DNA of 64,000 bases from Anaeramoeba flamelloides. Its lineage: Eukaryota; Metamonada; Anaeramoebidae. The stretch's first letter is position 1. Each line of letters starts with the position of its first letter. Where the stretch lies: contig JANTQA010000036.1 of the NCBI GenBank assembly GCA_027625915.1, forward strand, positions 1,855,501 to 1,919,500, given 5' to 3'. Below the pieces are notes generated by a model. That model did no database searches. It worked only from the letters and a program-made list of their open reading frames with translations, and was not told the DNA's origin. This document shows positions 22,001-33,174 of the stretch, piece after piece. The translations under genes and the position numbers were made by a program.

Positions 22001-25000
22001 GATATTATGAACAGACATTTTTTTTTCTCATTCATGATTTCCAATTTTTTAAATGAAAATAACCAACGAATCCCAATAATTTGATTATTCATCTCTTTTT
22101 TTCAAAACAAACACTCATTATTTGGATCAACAAACTCAATTGTACAGTCTATTTAGATCTAAAGTATTTCCCAACATTTTGAACAAATCAATTTTTTTAT
22201 TGTGAAAATTTGGTTATAGATATTTCATCTCATGAAGAATAAGATTAAAAACACACTTAGTGTTTCTAATTATTATTTAAATTAATATCTTTGGTCACCT
22301 GGACAAATATTAATTATTATTAATATACTAAAGATTTAAAAATTAATATCTCATTTAATTGTTCAAAAACAAATCCCAATTTTCATTTTGCTTTGTGTTA
22401 CCTAAATACAAATTCAGAAATTAATTGATTTTTTTTTTTTTTTGAAATAAAGTTGTATTCAAACATTCAGTTATATTTTAATTGAAATATTCTGCATAAT
22501 TATTTTCAAAATTCTGATAAATTCTTTTTGTTTCTTTTTCTTTTCAGATTCTTTTCTTAACCAAATTACACACGTGGAAACATTATGTCTCAATTTTTAG
22601 AGTTTTTTTCTGATTTATTGTTAAGGGTCTAAATGTTAAAAAAGAAATACTTAACCCGGTAAAGATAGAATTTTGAGGTGACTAAATTCGTGTCTTCTCA
22701 TTCAAACAGTGGATAAAAAAGACACAGTCATTAAAAGTATTTTAAACCCAATTTAATTTTCTAAAATAAAATGAAGAGTCTATAAAAAAAAAGAAAAATA
22801 AAAAAAAAAAAGAAGCAAAAAAAAAAAGAGGTTAAAAATAAAGAGGTTTGAAATTATTGGAATTGCGATGAATTTGCTGTTGTGGTGGTCCATGATAATT
22901 TGTATTTGCGAGCCTTTTCGCAAATAGTCTGTTGAGTCATATTCATCAAAAAGTCTTCTATGGTAACATCATAGATTTCTTTTAAATTCATTTTCCTCAG
23001 CAATTCATCTGTATCTTCTTAATTGAAGTTTTTTATCGCGCCTCGTATGGGATATTACATACGTATTTTCTTTTAAAAATCGATTTTTATCAAAAAAACT
23101 TTAAATATATAGAAAACTAAATCAAGTTTAAAATACTTTTAATAAATATGTCTTTTTTATCCACTCTATGAATTGGAAGTCTCAAATTTATTCACTTAAA
23201 AATTCTATCTTTACCAGATTAAATGTTTCTTTTTTAAGATTTTAACCCTTAACAATAAATCAGAAAACTCTAAAAATAGAGACATAATGTTTCCACTTGT
23301 CTACTTATTCTTTTTCATTTTTTGAAAATTGTGTTACTTTTTGAATAACATTACAAATTAAAAAAGATAAATATGTGAAAGATCTTTAGGATCTAAACAA
23401 TATCGCTTTGTTTTGATTTACTATTTTGAACAACTATTCATGGAATTACATACAAAATTATAAAATAAATTTCTTTTTAAATTAAAAGGAATATTAATTG
23501 GCAGAAAATTCTAAAAAATAATTGAAAAAACGATAAACCACAAAGAAGGAAAGTTAAAAAAAATTGATAAAAAACAAATATTCCCCCCATTCTCCTACTT
23601 CTTGAAAATTAAAAGAATTACTTTTTGATTTATTTTATGATTTTAAAGTTGCTGCCTTTAAATTAGGAGAAATAATTTATAAAAAATCAATTAAATTGGT
23701 TAATGATATCTAATCATTTGATCCATCAATCATTTTTAATAAAATTTCGACATATTTACCAAATACTTTTTTATTTTTTATTATTCCCACTTAAAAATTA
23801 ATTTCACAATTTTTTTATTACAGCTGTATTTGTATTTTTAATTTTTGTTTAATAAAGATATAAATGATAAAAAATTGTTTACATTCCCATTAGACTATTA
23901 GTTCTAATTTATTATTTACCATCTTAATTTTATTTACTATGCTTTTTTTATCAAAAAATTGAATTTTGGAACGTAAAATATTTTGGACTGGAGTTCAGTA
24001 GTATGTATAATGATAAATATATGATAATAAAAACATATAATAATTTTCAATATTGAAACTCGCCTTTTGTTCCAAATAATAGCTAAAAAAAAACAAAACC
24101 ATACAAAAAAAAAAAAGTAAAAAAAAGAATAAAAGAGAATCTTATAAAGTTATTTTGAAGATAAAACGAAAAAAAAAATTATTTTTTGATCAAAATATAA
24201 ACTAAAATTCAAAATTTTCCACACAGATAAAACGTTTAAAAGAATAACAATATCAATAATTTCCTGAAATTTGGAAATAATTTTGATTTTTGAAATATTT
24301 GTATAATTTTTTCATCTTTTAATCTTTTATTTTCATTTCATTTTTTCAATTATGTAACCTGTTTCGTTTGAGATCAAACAATTTTTGAATAATTGATATT
24401 ATGTTAAAGTTGAGTTCTTTTAAATCAAAAAACTCAAATAAAATGAGTTAGTAGTGTCTAGCCATTTTATTGATCAATAATTCCTTATAAAATTTAAACA
24501 AATTTATCAATCAATTTTTTTTTTGTTGTTCTCCCTCCCAAAATTTTTAACACACCAATAATTTATTTTTTTTTTGATAATTATTTATTTATTGTTTTGT
24601 GAGGTATTGTAAATTATAAATAATTGGTAACATTTCAATTAGTTCGCAGTTTAAAATTGGGTATTTCACATATAATTAATTTAAAAAGATTTTTTTCTTT
24701 CAAAAATTGAATTCTGATGTGTAAACAGCTTTTGAATAGGAGTTTATTAATCTAATTTTTAATCATTAAATCTAACATTTTTCTTTTTTCTTTTTTTTTT
24801 AAATAAAAACAAAACAAAACAAAACAAAAACAAAACAAAACAAAAACAAAACAAAACTAACAATCCTTAGGATTATTTCAATATTTGATCTTGATCCGAA
24901 TCGAATTTTAGATGTTCTTTTAGATTTATATGAAAATAATTTTAAAAATGAAAATTATTTAGAATTAATAAAAGAATGGAGTTCTGATAATATTTGCGAA

Positions 25001-28000
25001 ATTATTGGATTTAAATTCTATAATTATCGAAAAAAGCAAATAAAAAACAAAAAACAAAAACATAATAATCAATTTCCTATATCACTATTTAAAGTGATTT
25101 TAAAATTAATTGAAAATGATATTATCAAATTTGAACAAATTTATAAATATATTGGAAATAATGAAGAAGAAATTTTACATTCAATTGAATCATTAAATGA
25201 GTGGATAACATGGGCAAGTATAAATTATTCACATCTTAATTTAATATCTACAGATGAAAAAAAAAAAGAATCAAAAAATCCCAAGATAATTTTTGAAACA
25301 TTAAATAATTATAAAAATAAAATTGATGAAGAATTAAATAAATTGAGACCACAAACAAATGCCAAAATCGAATTATTATCGTTAATTTTTGAATCAAAAA
25401 AGATTAAAACAGAATATTGTTTACAATTCTTAGAAAAATGTCAAAAAATAAAAATAATTTGGAATATTCGATTTATTAAAGCTGTGTGCAATCATATTGA
25501 AAGAATAATTGATCCCATTTTCCATTTATTTTATCCAGATTATTTGACAAAAATTAATAAAAATCTAACAACAACAAATAACTCATCATCATCATCGAAT
25601 AGGATCCAAGTAGTTCGAAAGCAAAGAATTAGAAATGAACAAAATGAAAAAATTGATCATTTACAAAAGAATTTACAAAACTGTTCTTTAGAAAAAATTG
25701 ATTTTAATCAATTAAAAAAAAATATAAATTTTAATAAATTATTTAATTTAATTTTCCCATTATTAAAATATTTAAGTTATAATATCAATCAAAATGAAAT
25801 TTTATTTATGAAAATTCTCAGAATCATAATTACATTTTATGAATTTCAAAAAGAAAAAATAATCAAAAAGGATTTAATTATCAAACAATATAATTATTTA
25901 TTCCACAATATTGAAAAAAATATTAATATTAAAATCGAGAAATTATTATATAAAGTATTTTTACCATCATTTTATGAAAGCAAATTAAATCCGTTAATAA
26001 AAGATTTGGTTTGGAAAATATTAAAATTTATAAAATTCAGACAACGATATGATATTTATCAAAAATGTTTAAATCAATATGAAAAAAATATATTTTTGAA
26101 ATTACAAAAATCAATTGCTTTATTTCAAATCAATCATTTGTATAAAATAATAACTTCAACAAATGGAACAAACATAAAAGATTATGAAAAAATAATTGCA
26201 AAAATTATTAATCAAAATCCATTAATAATAATTCAAGAAATAATTAAAAAATTAGAATTAGACAACAATTTGATCAATTCCACAATTGAATCATTTAAAG
26301 GCCTGAAATATATATCCTTTGATATGATCTCTTATTTAATAATTTATAATTTTAATTTTGATTTAAGAAAAAAGATTAAACAAAAAAAGACTATTACCGC
26401 TAATAGTACTGTTACCAGCAATAGTAATAGTAGTAGAAGTAGTAGCAGCAGTGGCAGCAGTAGCAATAGTATCAATAATCATGATATCACTTTAAATGAC
26501 TGGTTTGAGAATTTAATCAATTTTACTCTTAATTATTATTCCAAATATTCCAAATTAAATATGCAACCTTTATTAACATTATTAATTAATTTATTAAAAA
26601 CTGATCAAGATTATGGCTTAATTGTTTTCAAAAAGTTATTAAAAAAATTTTGTTATATTGAATTCCACGAAAACATTTATCTTGCAAAAAATATATTTAG
26701 AATAATCACATCAAATGAATTAATAAAATCAAATTTGAATTTAAGACGATTAAAAGATCATAATTCCATTGAAAGCCATAAACTTTCAAAATCATCAAAA
26801 AGCTTATTATATAATATATATAATTCAAATTTATTATTAAATTATTTATTGTTATTAACTCATAAAAATAATACATTTTTCTTTTTTAATAAAAAAACAG
26901 AACGCAACCCAAATACAGTCAATTTAAAAATGTTGCAAGACAATTATGATCAATTTCATTTAATTTATTTACAATTTACTAATTTTATTTTTAAATCAAT
27001 AAATTTACAAAAATATTTTAAATTAATTCCTGATATTGAAACGCTTTATCATGAATATAAATTTAATCCATCCTTAGTTTGGCATTTAATACGTCCAATA
27101 TTTAAAACATTTATTGATAAAACAGATCAAAATAATAATGGCAATGACAATAAACAAGCTAATATTGAAATTGAAATGGGTGAAATCACTGATAATAATG
27201 ATGATGAAATAGAAATTGAAAATATAAATGAGGTTAGTAAACCAACTAAAGTCCAATTAAAACTTGAAAAGGTTTTTGAAAATATGTTACAGAATTCTTT
27301 TTCCATTGATCTTTATATTTTTTTTTGGTCAAATGAACTAATTGACATTTCGGTAAAAAAAACAAAAACGGACAAATTAAAGATTAACACAGAAAATGAG
27401 AAAGATATTCAACAAAGCACCCAATTTCAAGAAATTTTAAAAAAACAACAAATTTGGAAAGACTCAAGTAAAACGAAAATGCAATTTATCAAATATTTAT
27501 TGCAAATTTGTATTATTCCTAGAATTGCCATTTCAATCAAAGATGCTGTCTATTGTGCAAAATTTATTTATCTGTTGGCAATTAAAATAAAATGGTTTCC
27601 CCTATTTTCATTATTAGATCATTTATTTGATAAATCTTTTTTTAAAAATCTCTTATATAGTTTCACTGAATTAGAAACAGTCAGATTTGGCATTTTTTTG
27701 CAAAACATTTTCCAATATATTCATGGCTGGAATAAAGATAAATCACTTTTCCAAAGAGATTTAAATGGTTTCAGTTTTGATACCTTTAAACAATATCAAA
27801 AAAATTGGGAAATAAATTTTTCTCAGAATTTCTTATTATTGTTAAAATCAAAAAATGATTTATCTCAAAAAAAGATACTTTTAATTTTATCAAGATTAAT
27901 TGTATATTTTCCTAAAAATTTTAAAATTGCAAATTCTTTTACATTGTCAATCAAATCTTTATTAGATATCCAATCAAATAATTTGGATTTATTAAAAAAA

Positions 28001-29065
28001 TATTATTTCCAATTATTAAAGCAAAAGGGCAATTGGGTTAAGTCCACTATTAGCTCGAAAGAAAAAATGAAAAAAAAAATATCTTCTTCCAAACATTCAT
28101 CATCATCACCATCATTAACAACTTCTTCTTCATTATCATCATCTAGAAATATCAAAAAAGAAACAAATACTGAATTAAATAAAAAAAGAAGAAAATTAAA
28201 TACCGATAAAAGCAAAAATGAGATTGAAATAAAAAAAACGAAAATAAAATTATCACCGAAATATAAGACACAAACAAATAATGAAGAAAAAAAAAGAATT
28301 CAGAAGACTATTAATAGTAAAAGAGATCATAAAACCACTGATCGACATATAAAAAATAAAGAGAAATTGGATATTACTAAAAAAAAAATTGTAGACTTAA
28401 ATTTAAAAAATAAAGAAAAAGATCAATCTAATAGATCGTTATCTGATCGAAAAAGAAAATTTGGAACTCAAGAAAAGGTAACCAGAAGAGGAAAGGATTC
28501 TGACAGAAATAAAGAAATCAATTTTGAAAGGAAAAGAAAAATCGAAACACAGGATAGAAAAAGAAGAGAAAGGGAAAGGGAAAGAGAAAGGGGAAAAGAA
28601 AAAGAAAGAGGAAGAGGAAAAGAAAGATTAAAGGAAAGAGGAAGAGAAAAGGAAAGAGGAAGAGAGAGGGAAAGAGAAAGGGAAAGGGAGAAAGGAAGAG
28701 AAAGAGAAAATAAAAGAGAAAAGGAACTGGAAAGAGGAAGAGAAAAAGAAAAAGAAAAGGAACTGGAAAGAGAAAAGGAAAGAAAAAGAGAAAAGGAAAG
28801 AGAAAGGGAAAGAGAAAGAAAAAGAGAAAGAGAAAATAAGAGAGAGGAAAGAGGAAGAGGAAGGGAAAACGAAAGAGGAAGGGAACGTGGAAGAGGAAGG
28901 GAAAGGGAAAAGGAAAGAGTAAGAGAGAAAGGAAGAGAAAGAAGGATCGATCGAAAACAATCACAATCAAAAAAAATTGTAGATTTTTCAAGATCATCAA
29001 ATTTAAAAGGTAACGATATTAAAAAACTTTATGAATCCAGATCAAAAAAATTTGGTAAAAAGTAG
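19055..29065 (+). CDS. THOC2: THO complex subunit 2 (THOC2/Tho2), two exons
   Basis: Exon 1 (19055-19611) and exon 2 (24871-29065) join to 1583 residues. Exon 1 carries LEKLGLLMESDSRKK and YKQNKFNLFIEESEGFAKVI, matching the metazoan [20 protein letters not shown] block. Exon 2 begins ISIFDLDPNRILDVLLD, matching the next family block (NLDPNRVLDVILE). The join AA|gtaaaa...ccttag|G restores a Lys codon in frame. Later blocks include NPLIIIQEIIKKL (about residue 635), LNDWFENLINFTLNYYSKYS, and FIKYLLQICIIPRIA with DAVYCAKFIYLL (about 1057). The C-terminus (about 1416-1546) is an almost pure R/E/K/G repeat, longer and purer than the charged tail of animal THOC2. THOC2 is the THO/TREX scaffold coupling transcription to mRNA export. 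Exon 2 has no initiator of its own, so the gene is spliced. Confidence 0.93.
20232..21725 (-). mobile_element. Tc1/mariner transposon, nearly whole, antisense in the THOC2 intron
   Basis: About 1.49 kb. The 21-base end aattcaaaatttttgacaca(c) at 20240-20260 is perfectly inverted at 21697-21717, and the similarity reaches outward to TA dinucleotides at 20232 and 21724. It encodes a DD34E transposase on the minus strand. A second copy of the end motif lies inside the left end (gtgtgttaaaaattttgg, about 20420), recalling the IR/DR layout of some Tc1 elements. Short derivatives with the same ends occur at 24198-24723 and 32635-33174. Confidence 0.9.
20476..21594 (-). CDS. Tc1-family transposase (DD34E), with a probable 101-bp intron and one frame change
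   Basis: The N-terminus is a helix-turn-helix (RINILSLRNSGYSLRQIAIE, then a second helix with KVRYWLRKW). The catalytic core has IFSDESWF (first D), FQQDGARPHT (second D) and SPDLNPIENLW (E), with exactly 34 residues between the second D and E. Two breaks interrupt the text. At 20979-21079 the insert starts GTAATTTC and ends AAAAAAAAG on the coding strand, is C/T-rich inside, and its removal restores the frame as NEYD-N-SVWDER. This behaves like a spliceosomal intron. Near 21429-21435 an A7 run shifts the frame between GPKKQQN and ITQELKNFVEQ; one added or lost base explains it. The deduced length is about 340 residues, normal for Tc1. Possibly active if the A-run is an assembly error. Confidence 0.88.
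22567..23303. mobile_element. TA-flanked element with about 200-bp terminal inverted repeats
   Basis: The left arm (22567-22768) and right arm (23100-23303) align over about 200 bases: gtggaaacattatgtctc, tgatttattgttaagggt, ggtaaagatagaattttgag or ..tttaag, gtggataaaaaagaca, ttaaaagtattttaaac. TA lies at both ends (22567, 23302), consistent with Tc1/mariner-like insertion. The interior of about 330 bases contains a coding-like tail on the minus strand. It sits in the THOC2 intron. Confidence 0.8.
22854..23018 (-). pseudogene. Coding-like C-terminal segment inside the long-TIR element, unidentified
   Basis: A 54-codon frame ending in TAA reads EDTDELLRKMNLKEIYDVTI, then EDFLMNMTQQTICEKARKYK, then LSWTTTTANSSQFQ. 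It is GC-richer than its surroundings and complex in composition, with no initiator. AG dinucleotides at its upstream edge could be an acceptor. It could be the end of a lost transposase or a captured host exon. No family is recognised. Confidence 0.4.
24198..24723. mobile_element. Tc1 deletion derivative (526 bp), copy a
   Basis: The left end taaactaaaattcaaaatt at 24198 matches the Tc1 end. The right end, read inverted from 24723, is diverged (tacacatcagaattcaattt). The inner motif gtgtgttaaaaattttggga is present on the minus strand at 24525-24550. Interior text such as actaattgaaatgtt and aatacc(t)cacaaa matches 32635-33174 in reverse orientation. No coding sequence remains. Confidence 0.7.
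24802..24857 (+). repeat. (AAAAC)n tract before the THOC2 acceptor
   Basis: About ten aaaac or aaaaac units lie between a poly-T run (about 24781-24800) and the actaac...ccttag acceptor. They displace the pyrimidine tract some 60 bases from the splice site. Confidence 0.9.
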
Positions 29066-31245
29066 ATTATTTTTTAATAAAAAAAAAAAAAATAAATTGA
29101 ATCTCTAACTGCCAAATTTTGAATCTAATTTTAATTAAATTCAGTAAATTAAAACAAAATATAATTTAATAATCTCAAAATATTCCATTTTATTTTATAA
29201 AAAAAAATAAAAAAATAATTTATTTGAAATATACATTTTTTGACAATTGATATTTTTTTTTTGTATTTTTTTCTTCTAGATTTTGCTTCGAATTTAAAGT
29301 TAATTTCATTTATCAAAAGCTATATTGTTATTAAGTCTGCTCAAAAATTTGGAAACTATGATCATTCAAAAATTGTTTTTGTGATTTCTGTGATTTCTGT
29401 GATTTCTGTAATTTTCAAAATTAGAAAATTTTAAAGAAAAAGATAAAATTCTATTTTTTAATAAGTTTTTTAAAATTAACAAACTTTAGAATATTTTTAA
29501 ATCTCAGAATTAAATTAGAAATAGTTTTGAATCTAATGCTATTTTAATGTTCTTGAAAAAAACACAGATTCAATTTAATTTTTTTAAAAGTGTATTATTT
29601 TTTCATTAAAAAAATAATAAAATCTTGATAATAACTCTTTAATTCTATTCAAATACATTTTGAAAGTTTGGAATATTAAAAAGTTCCTGTCAATTATCCT
29701 TCAGGTAAATTTTGTAGTTTTCTTGATTCATTTATCTATATAAATAAAATTTCCATTTACTTTTTTAGAATTAAGAATTTTCACCAAAAATTGAAAAATG
29801 TTTAAATAAGGTTATGAAATTTTTTCTCCATGATTGAAAACTCAAAGAAAAATTGTTAAACAATAGGAAAAAAAGTAAAAAAAATTTTTTCTGTTCAAAA
29901 AAGCTCTTTTCTAGATCTAAAAATTAATCATGTATCTAAAAAAATCTAAATCTGACTTTTGGAAAAGAAACAAAATAAATTAAAAATATCAAAAAAACAA
30001 AATAAATCCTAAAAAAAATTCTAAATAAAGATTTTAAGACTATCTATTAATTACACAATAAATATGAGATTTCTTGATTTAGACAGGTAATAGTGTAAAT
30101 GCTCCCCTATTCATAAATATGCATTTTTTCTACTAAGTGAAACAATTTTCTTTATATAATTCCTTTAAAAAATTAAAAGTCATATTAGAAAAATAATTTA
30201 TTGATCAATAGTTAAGAAAAGAATTGATTATATTGATTTTTGTTTGAATTAAGAAAATTTTGCAGTCCTGTGAACTGGAAATGATTTTAATAACAAAAAG
30301 ATCATGTCTTAAATAAACCAAGAAAACATTAGTATTTGTTGTTATACTATTTATAATATGGTTTTATATTAATTAAATATATTTAATCCAATTCTTTAAT
30401 ATCTCTTTCAATTAGGATTCTCGGTTTTAAATAATATCTCTGGAGATATCAAATAAAAAACGAACAGTCAAATTAACAGATATAACGAAAAAAAAAAAAA
30501 AAAAAAAAAATATTTTGTTAAAAAATCAATTTATAGATGAAAAAAAAACGAAGTTCAATGAAAAAATTTTTCTTAATATTTATCAAACACAAGTATTGAG
30601 TAAATATTAGAAAAAAACTTCTAGTACTTCTTGGTTATGCAATAAATATGATACCTATTATTTCAAAGACTGTTTACTTACATTCATTTTTATTAAAAAA
30701 AAATATTATAAATGTATTTTTTATTTGTACTTTTTAGTATTGTTCTGAACCTTCCAACAGTTTACCAGAGCTTATATAATTGACACTGTCAGTATTTTTT
30801 TCAATAGTTCAAAAAATAATCTATCAAATGGTGAATGAAATGGTTCATTATAAATAAAATATTATTAAATACTCTTGTTACGTTGTTCACATCTAAGAAA
30901 TGAGATTAGGTGACTTTTGTTCTCATTTTTCGGTTAAACTAGGAGTAAATTGGTAACAAAAGACTAAGAATAACAACAAATTGGTCTCTCAAATACTATG
31001 TAGGGGTGTAATAATTTCCTGAACTTTGAACTTGAAATAATTTTTATAGCATTTCATTTATTTCAAGCTTATGGAAAGTACAGAAAATTGTAAATATATT
31101 CTTGACTTTTGGTTCCATTTTTAACATAACAACAATTCGTCTAAAACCAATTTGAATTATTGAATATGTTTTACCATCAGCCTTCAAATAAAAAACTCAA
31201 TTTTTCATTTTTTTTTCATATTGTTCCTAAATAATTATTCTTTTT
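29066..31245. other. Intergenic, THOC2 to CIA1
   Basis: AT-rich. It includes a four-unit gtgatttct direct repeat at about 29381-29410 and an A20 run at about 30487. AATAAA motifs just after 29080 may serve THOC2 polyadenylation. No gene is seen. Confidence 0.5.
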
Positions 31246-32427
31246 ATGACTTTAAATCTTGTCTCGACTTTAGAAGGCCACGAAGACATTGTTTGGCAAG
31301 TAGCTTGGAATGGGGGTATTCTTTCAAGTTGTAGTTCTGATTTGTCTGTCCGTATTTGGCAAAAGGAAAGCGAAACAACAGATTATGAGTGTACGTGCAT
31401 TCTCGGCAAATCACATGAAAGAACGATCCGCTCTCTTCAATGGTCGATCGACGGCGAATACCTTGCAACTGCATCCTTTGATTCCACGGTGAACATTTGG
31501 AAGTTCACACCTTCCAGCAAAAGTAACGACAATGAGGACTCTTTTGAATGTGTGTCTACTTTAAAAGGACAAGAGAAAGAATTAAAAAGTGTGTGTTGGT
31601 CTCCAATTTGGAAGAACTTTTCCTTAAAGAAACAATACCTTGCTTGTTGCTCTCGTGACCATTCGGTCTGGATTTGGGAGAAAATATCTTCAAACGATTT
31701 CGAAATCTCTGAAGTACTTGAAGGCCATGAAGGAGATGTTAAACATGTTACTTTTAGTCCTACAGAACCCATTCTTGCTTCCTCAAGCTACGACAACTCT
31801 GTAAGAATCTGGTCGCATGTGAGTTTAAATTCTGACAAAAAGCAAAAGAACGGGAATTTGAAAGGAGGAGAGCTTCTTGATGAGTTAGACGAGGAAATGG
31901 AATGGAAGGCCCAGGGGAAACTCGCTGACCACACGAATATTGTCAGATCAACTAGCTTTAGTGCTGATGGGAAAATACTTGTTTCAGTTTCTGCAGATCG
32001 TTCATTAATTATTTATGAAAAAAAAGAAGAACAAGAAACCAAAAAAGAGGAGGAAAAGGAAAAGGAAACCAAAAAAGAGGAAGAAAAAGAAAAAGAATAT
32101 AAAGGGAAATCAGCTCTTTACGAATTTTCAAGTGACATCCAAAGCACTGCTGGGTGGGTAATCAGACAAAAGATCGAAAATCTCCATGAAAGAAACATCA
32201 TGTCTGTGGATATCAAAAAAGATGAAGAAAAATTAACCATTGCTACGTGTGGCGAAGATGACTGTATCCATATCTTACAAGAAGATGAAAATAATGTTAT
32301 TCAAAAGATTATTTCAATACCCAACGCCCATAAATCAGATATAAATTGTGTTACTTGGGGCGAAAATAACTTACTAGCTTCATGTGGGGATGATAGATTA
32401 GTAAAAATTTGGAAATTTCAAAATTAA
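31246..32427 (+). CDS. CIAO1: Cytosolic iron-sulfur assembly WD40 protein (CIA1/CIAO1)
   Basis: 393 residues, one exon, seven WD repeats with blade ends VRIWQ, VNIWK, VWIWE, VRIWS, LIIYE, IHILQ and VKIWK. CIAO1-specific text includes SHERTIRSLQWSIDGEYLAT, ASFDSTVNIWK, GQEKELKSVCWSP, CCSRDHSVWIWE, GDVKHVTFSPTEPILASSSY, and the closing DINCVTWGENNLLASCGDD. The protein is the docking platform of the CIA targeting complex (with CIA2 and MMS19), which delivers Fe-S clusters to nuclear and cytosolic apoproteins. A K/E-rich insert (about residues 259-288) lies between blades 5 and 6, a lineage-style expansion. GC content is much higher than in the flanks, so expression is probably strong. Confidence 0.95.
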   Translation: MTLNLVSTLEGHEDIVWQVAWNGGILSSCSSDLSVRIWQKESETTDYECTCILGKSHERTIRSLQWSIDGEYLATASFDSTVNIWKFTPSSKSNDNEDSFECVSTLKGQEKELKSVCWSPIWKNFSLKKQYLACCSRDHSVWIWEKISSNDFEISEVLEGHEGDVKHVTFSPTEPILASSSYDNSVRIWSHVSLNSDKKQKNGNLKGGELLDELDEEMEWKAQGKLADHTNIVRSTSFSADGKILVSVSADRSLIIYEKKEEQETKKEEEKEKETKKEEEKEKEYKGKSALYEFSSDIQSTAGWVIRQKIENLHERNIMSVDIKKDEEKLTIATCGEDDCIHILQEDENNVIQKIISIPNAHKSDINCVTWGENNLLASCGDDRLVKIWKFQN

Positions 32428-32634
32428 TTAATTTATTTGCTTTTGTAAAAGAAACATATTTTTACTACAAGTTTTATTTTTTTGCAGAAAAAAAATAAAA
32501 TTATTTTTACTCATTTTTATTTCATTGTTGTTTATTTTTTTAGTAATTTTACAAAAGTGTTAAGGAAATTATTTTGAATAATTTTTTTTCAGAATAAACA
32601 ATTGATAAACTTACATTTCAGAATTTTTGTAACT

Positions 32635-33174
32635 TAAATCCAATTCAAAATTTTTAACTCACCAAAATTCTATTTTTGGAAAAAAAATCTTATTTAATCA
32701 ATTCTTGAAGAAATACCAAATTAGAACCATTCACTAATTGAAATGTTCACAATTATTTTTATAAATTGCAATACCCACAAAGCAAAAAATAAATCAATTA
32801 TCAATACAAAATAAATCCAGGGTATGTTAACATTTTTTGGAGATGGGCTAAACAAAAAAATACATTGTTATATTATCTTTAAATTCTATTAACAATTATT
32901 GATTATTCAAAAGATTAGATAACTATCAATTATTTTTATTTGAGTTCTTCTGTTTGAAAGAACATTACTTTGACATTATAACAATTGTTGAAAAAAATAT
33001 TGATCAAACGAAACAGTTTATGTAATTCAACAACATGAAAACAAAAAAAGAGAAGACATGAAAAAATGATTTTGTCCCTTTTCAAAAATCAAAATCATTT
33101 CTAATTTCCATGAAATTGTATTATTGATTCTTTGAACTATTTTTATTGTGTGGAAAATTTTGAATTTTAGTTTA
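32635..33174. mobile_element. Tc1 deletion derivative (540 bp), copy b
   Basis: TA at both ends. The left end is ccaattcaaaatttttaact; the right end read inverted is taaactaaaattcaaaatt. Both match the transposon at 20232-21725. The inner motif ggtatgttaacattttttgg (about 32821) matches the inner end motif of that copy. There is no transposase text. It lies 200 bases past the CIA1 stop. Confidence 0.75.

Larger units (their letters stand above)
19612..24870 (+). other. THOC2 intron of 5.26 kb packed with transposons
   Basis: Donor GTAAAA at 19612. The acceptor ccttag ends at 24870, with an actaac branch-point-like word about 15 bases earlier. Other introns here are 0.1-0.2 kb, apart from one 1.5-kb p24 intron that also holds repeats. 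Contents: an A/G simple repeat (about 19680-19860), a Tc1 transposon, a long-TIR element, a Tc1 derivative, and an A4-5C tract before the acceptor. Removing recognisable elements leaves about 2.5 kb, so older insertions probably exist. Confidence 0.88.

Noticed and set aside
28003-29000. Phe/Leu/Pro-rich minus-strand frames of up to 160 codons.
   Set aside because: Antisense of the R/E/K repeat of THOC2; no independent coding signal.
31310-31772. Alternative frames on both strands within CIA1.
   Set aside because: Shadows of the conserved WD40 reading frame.
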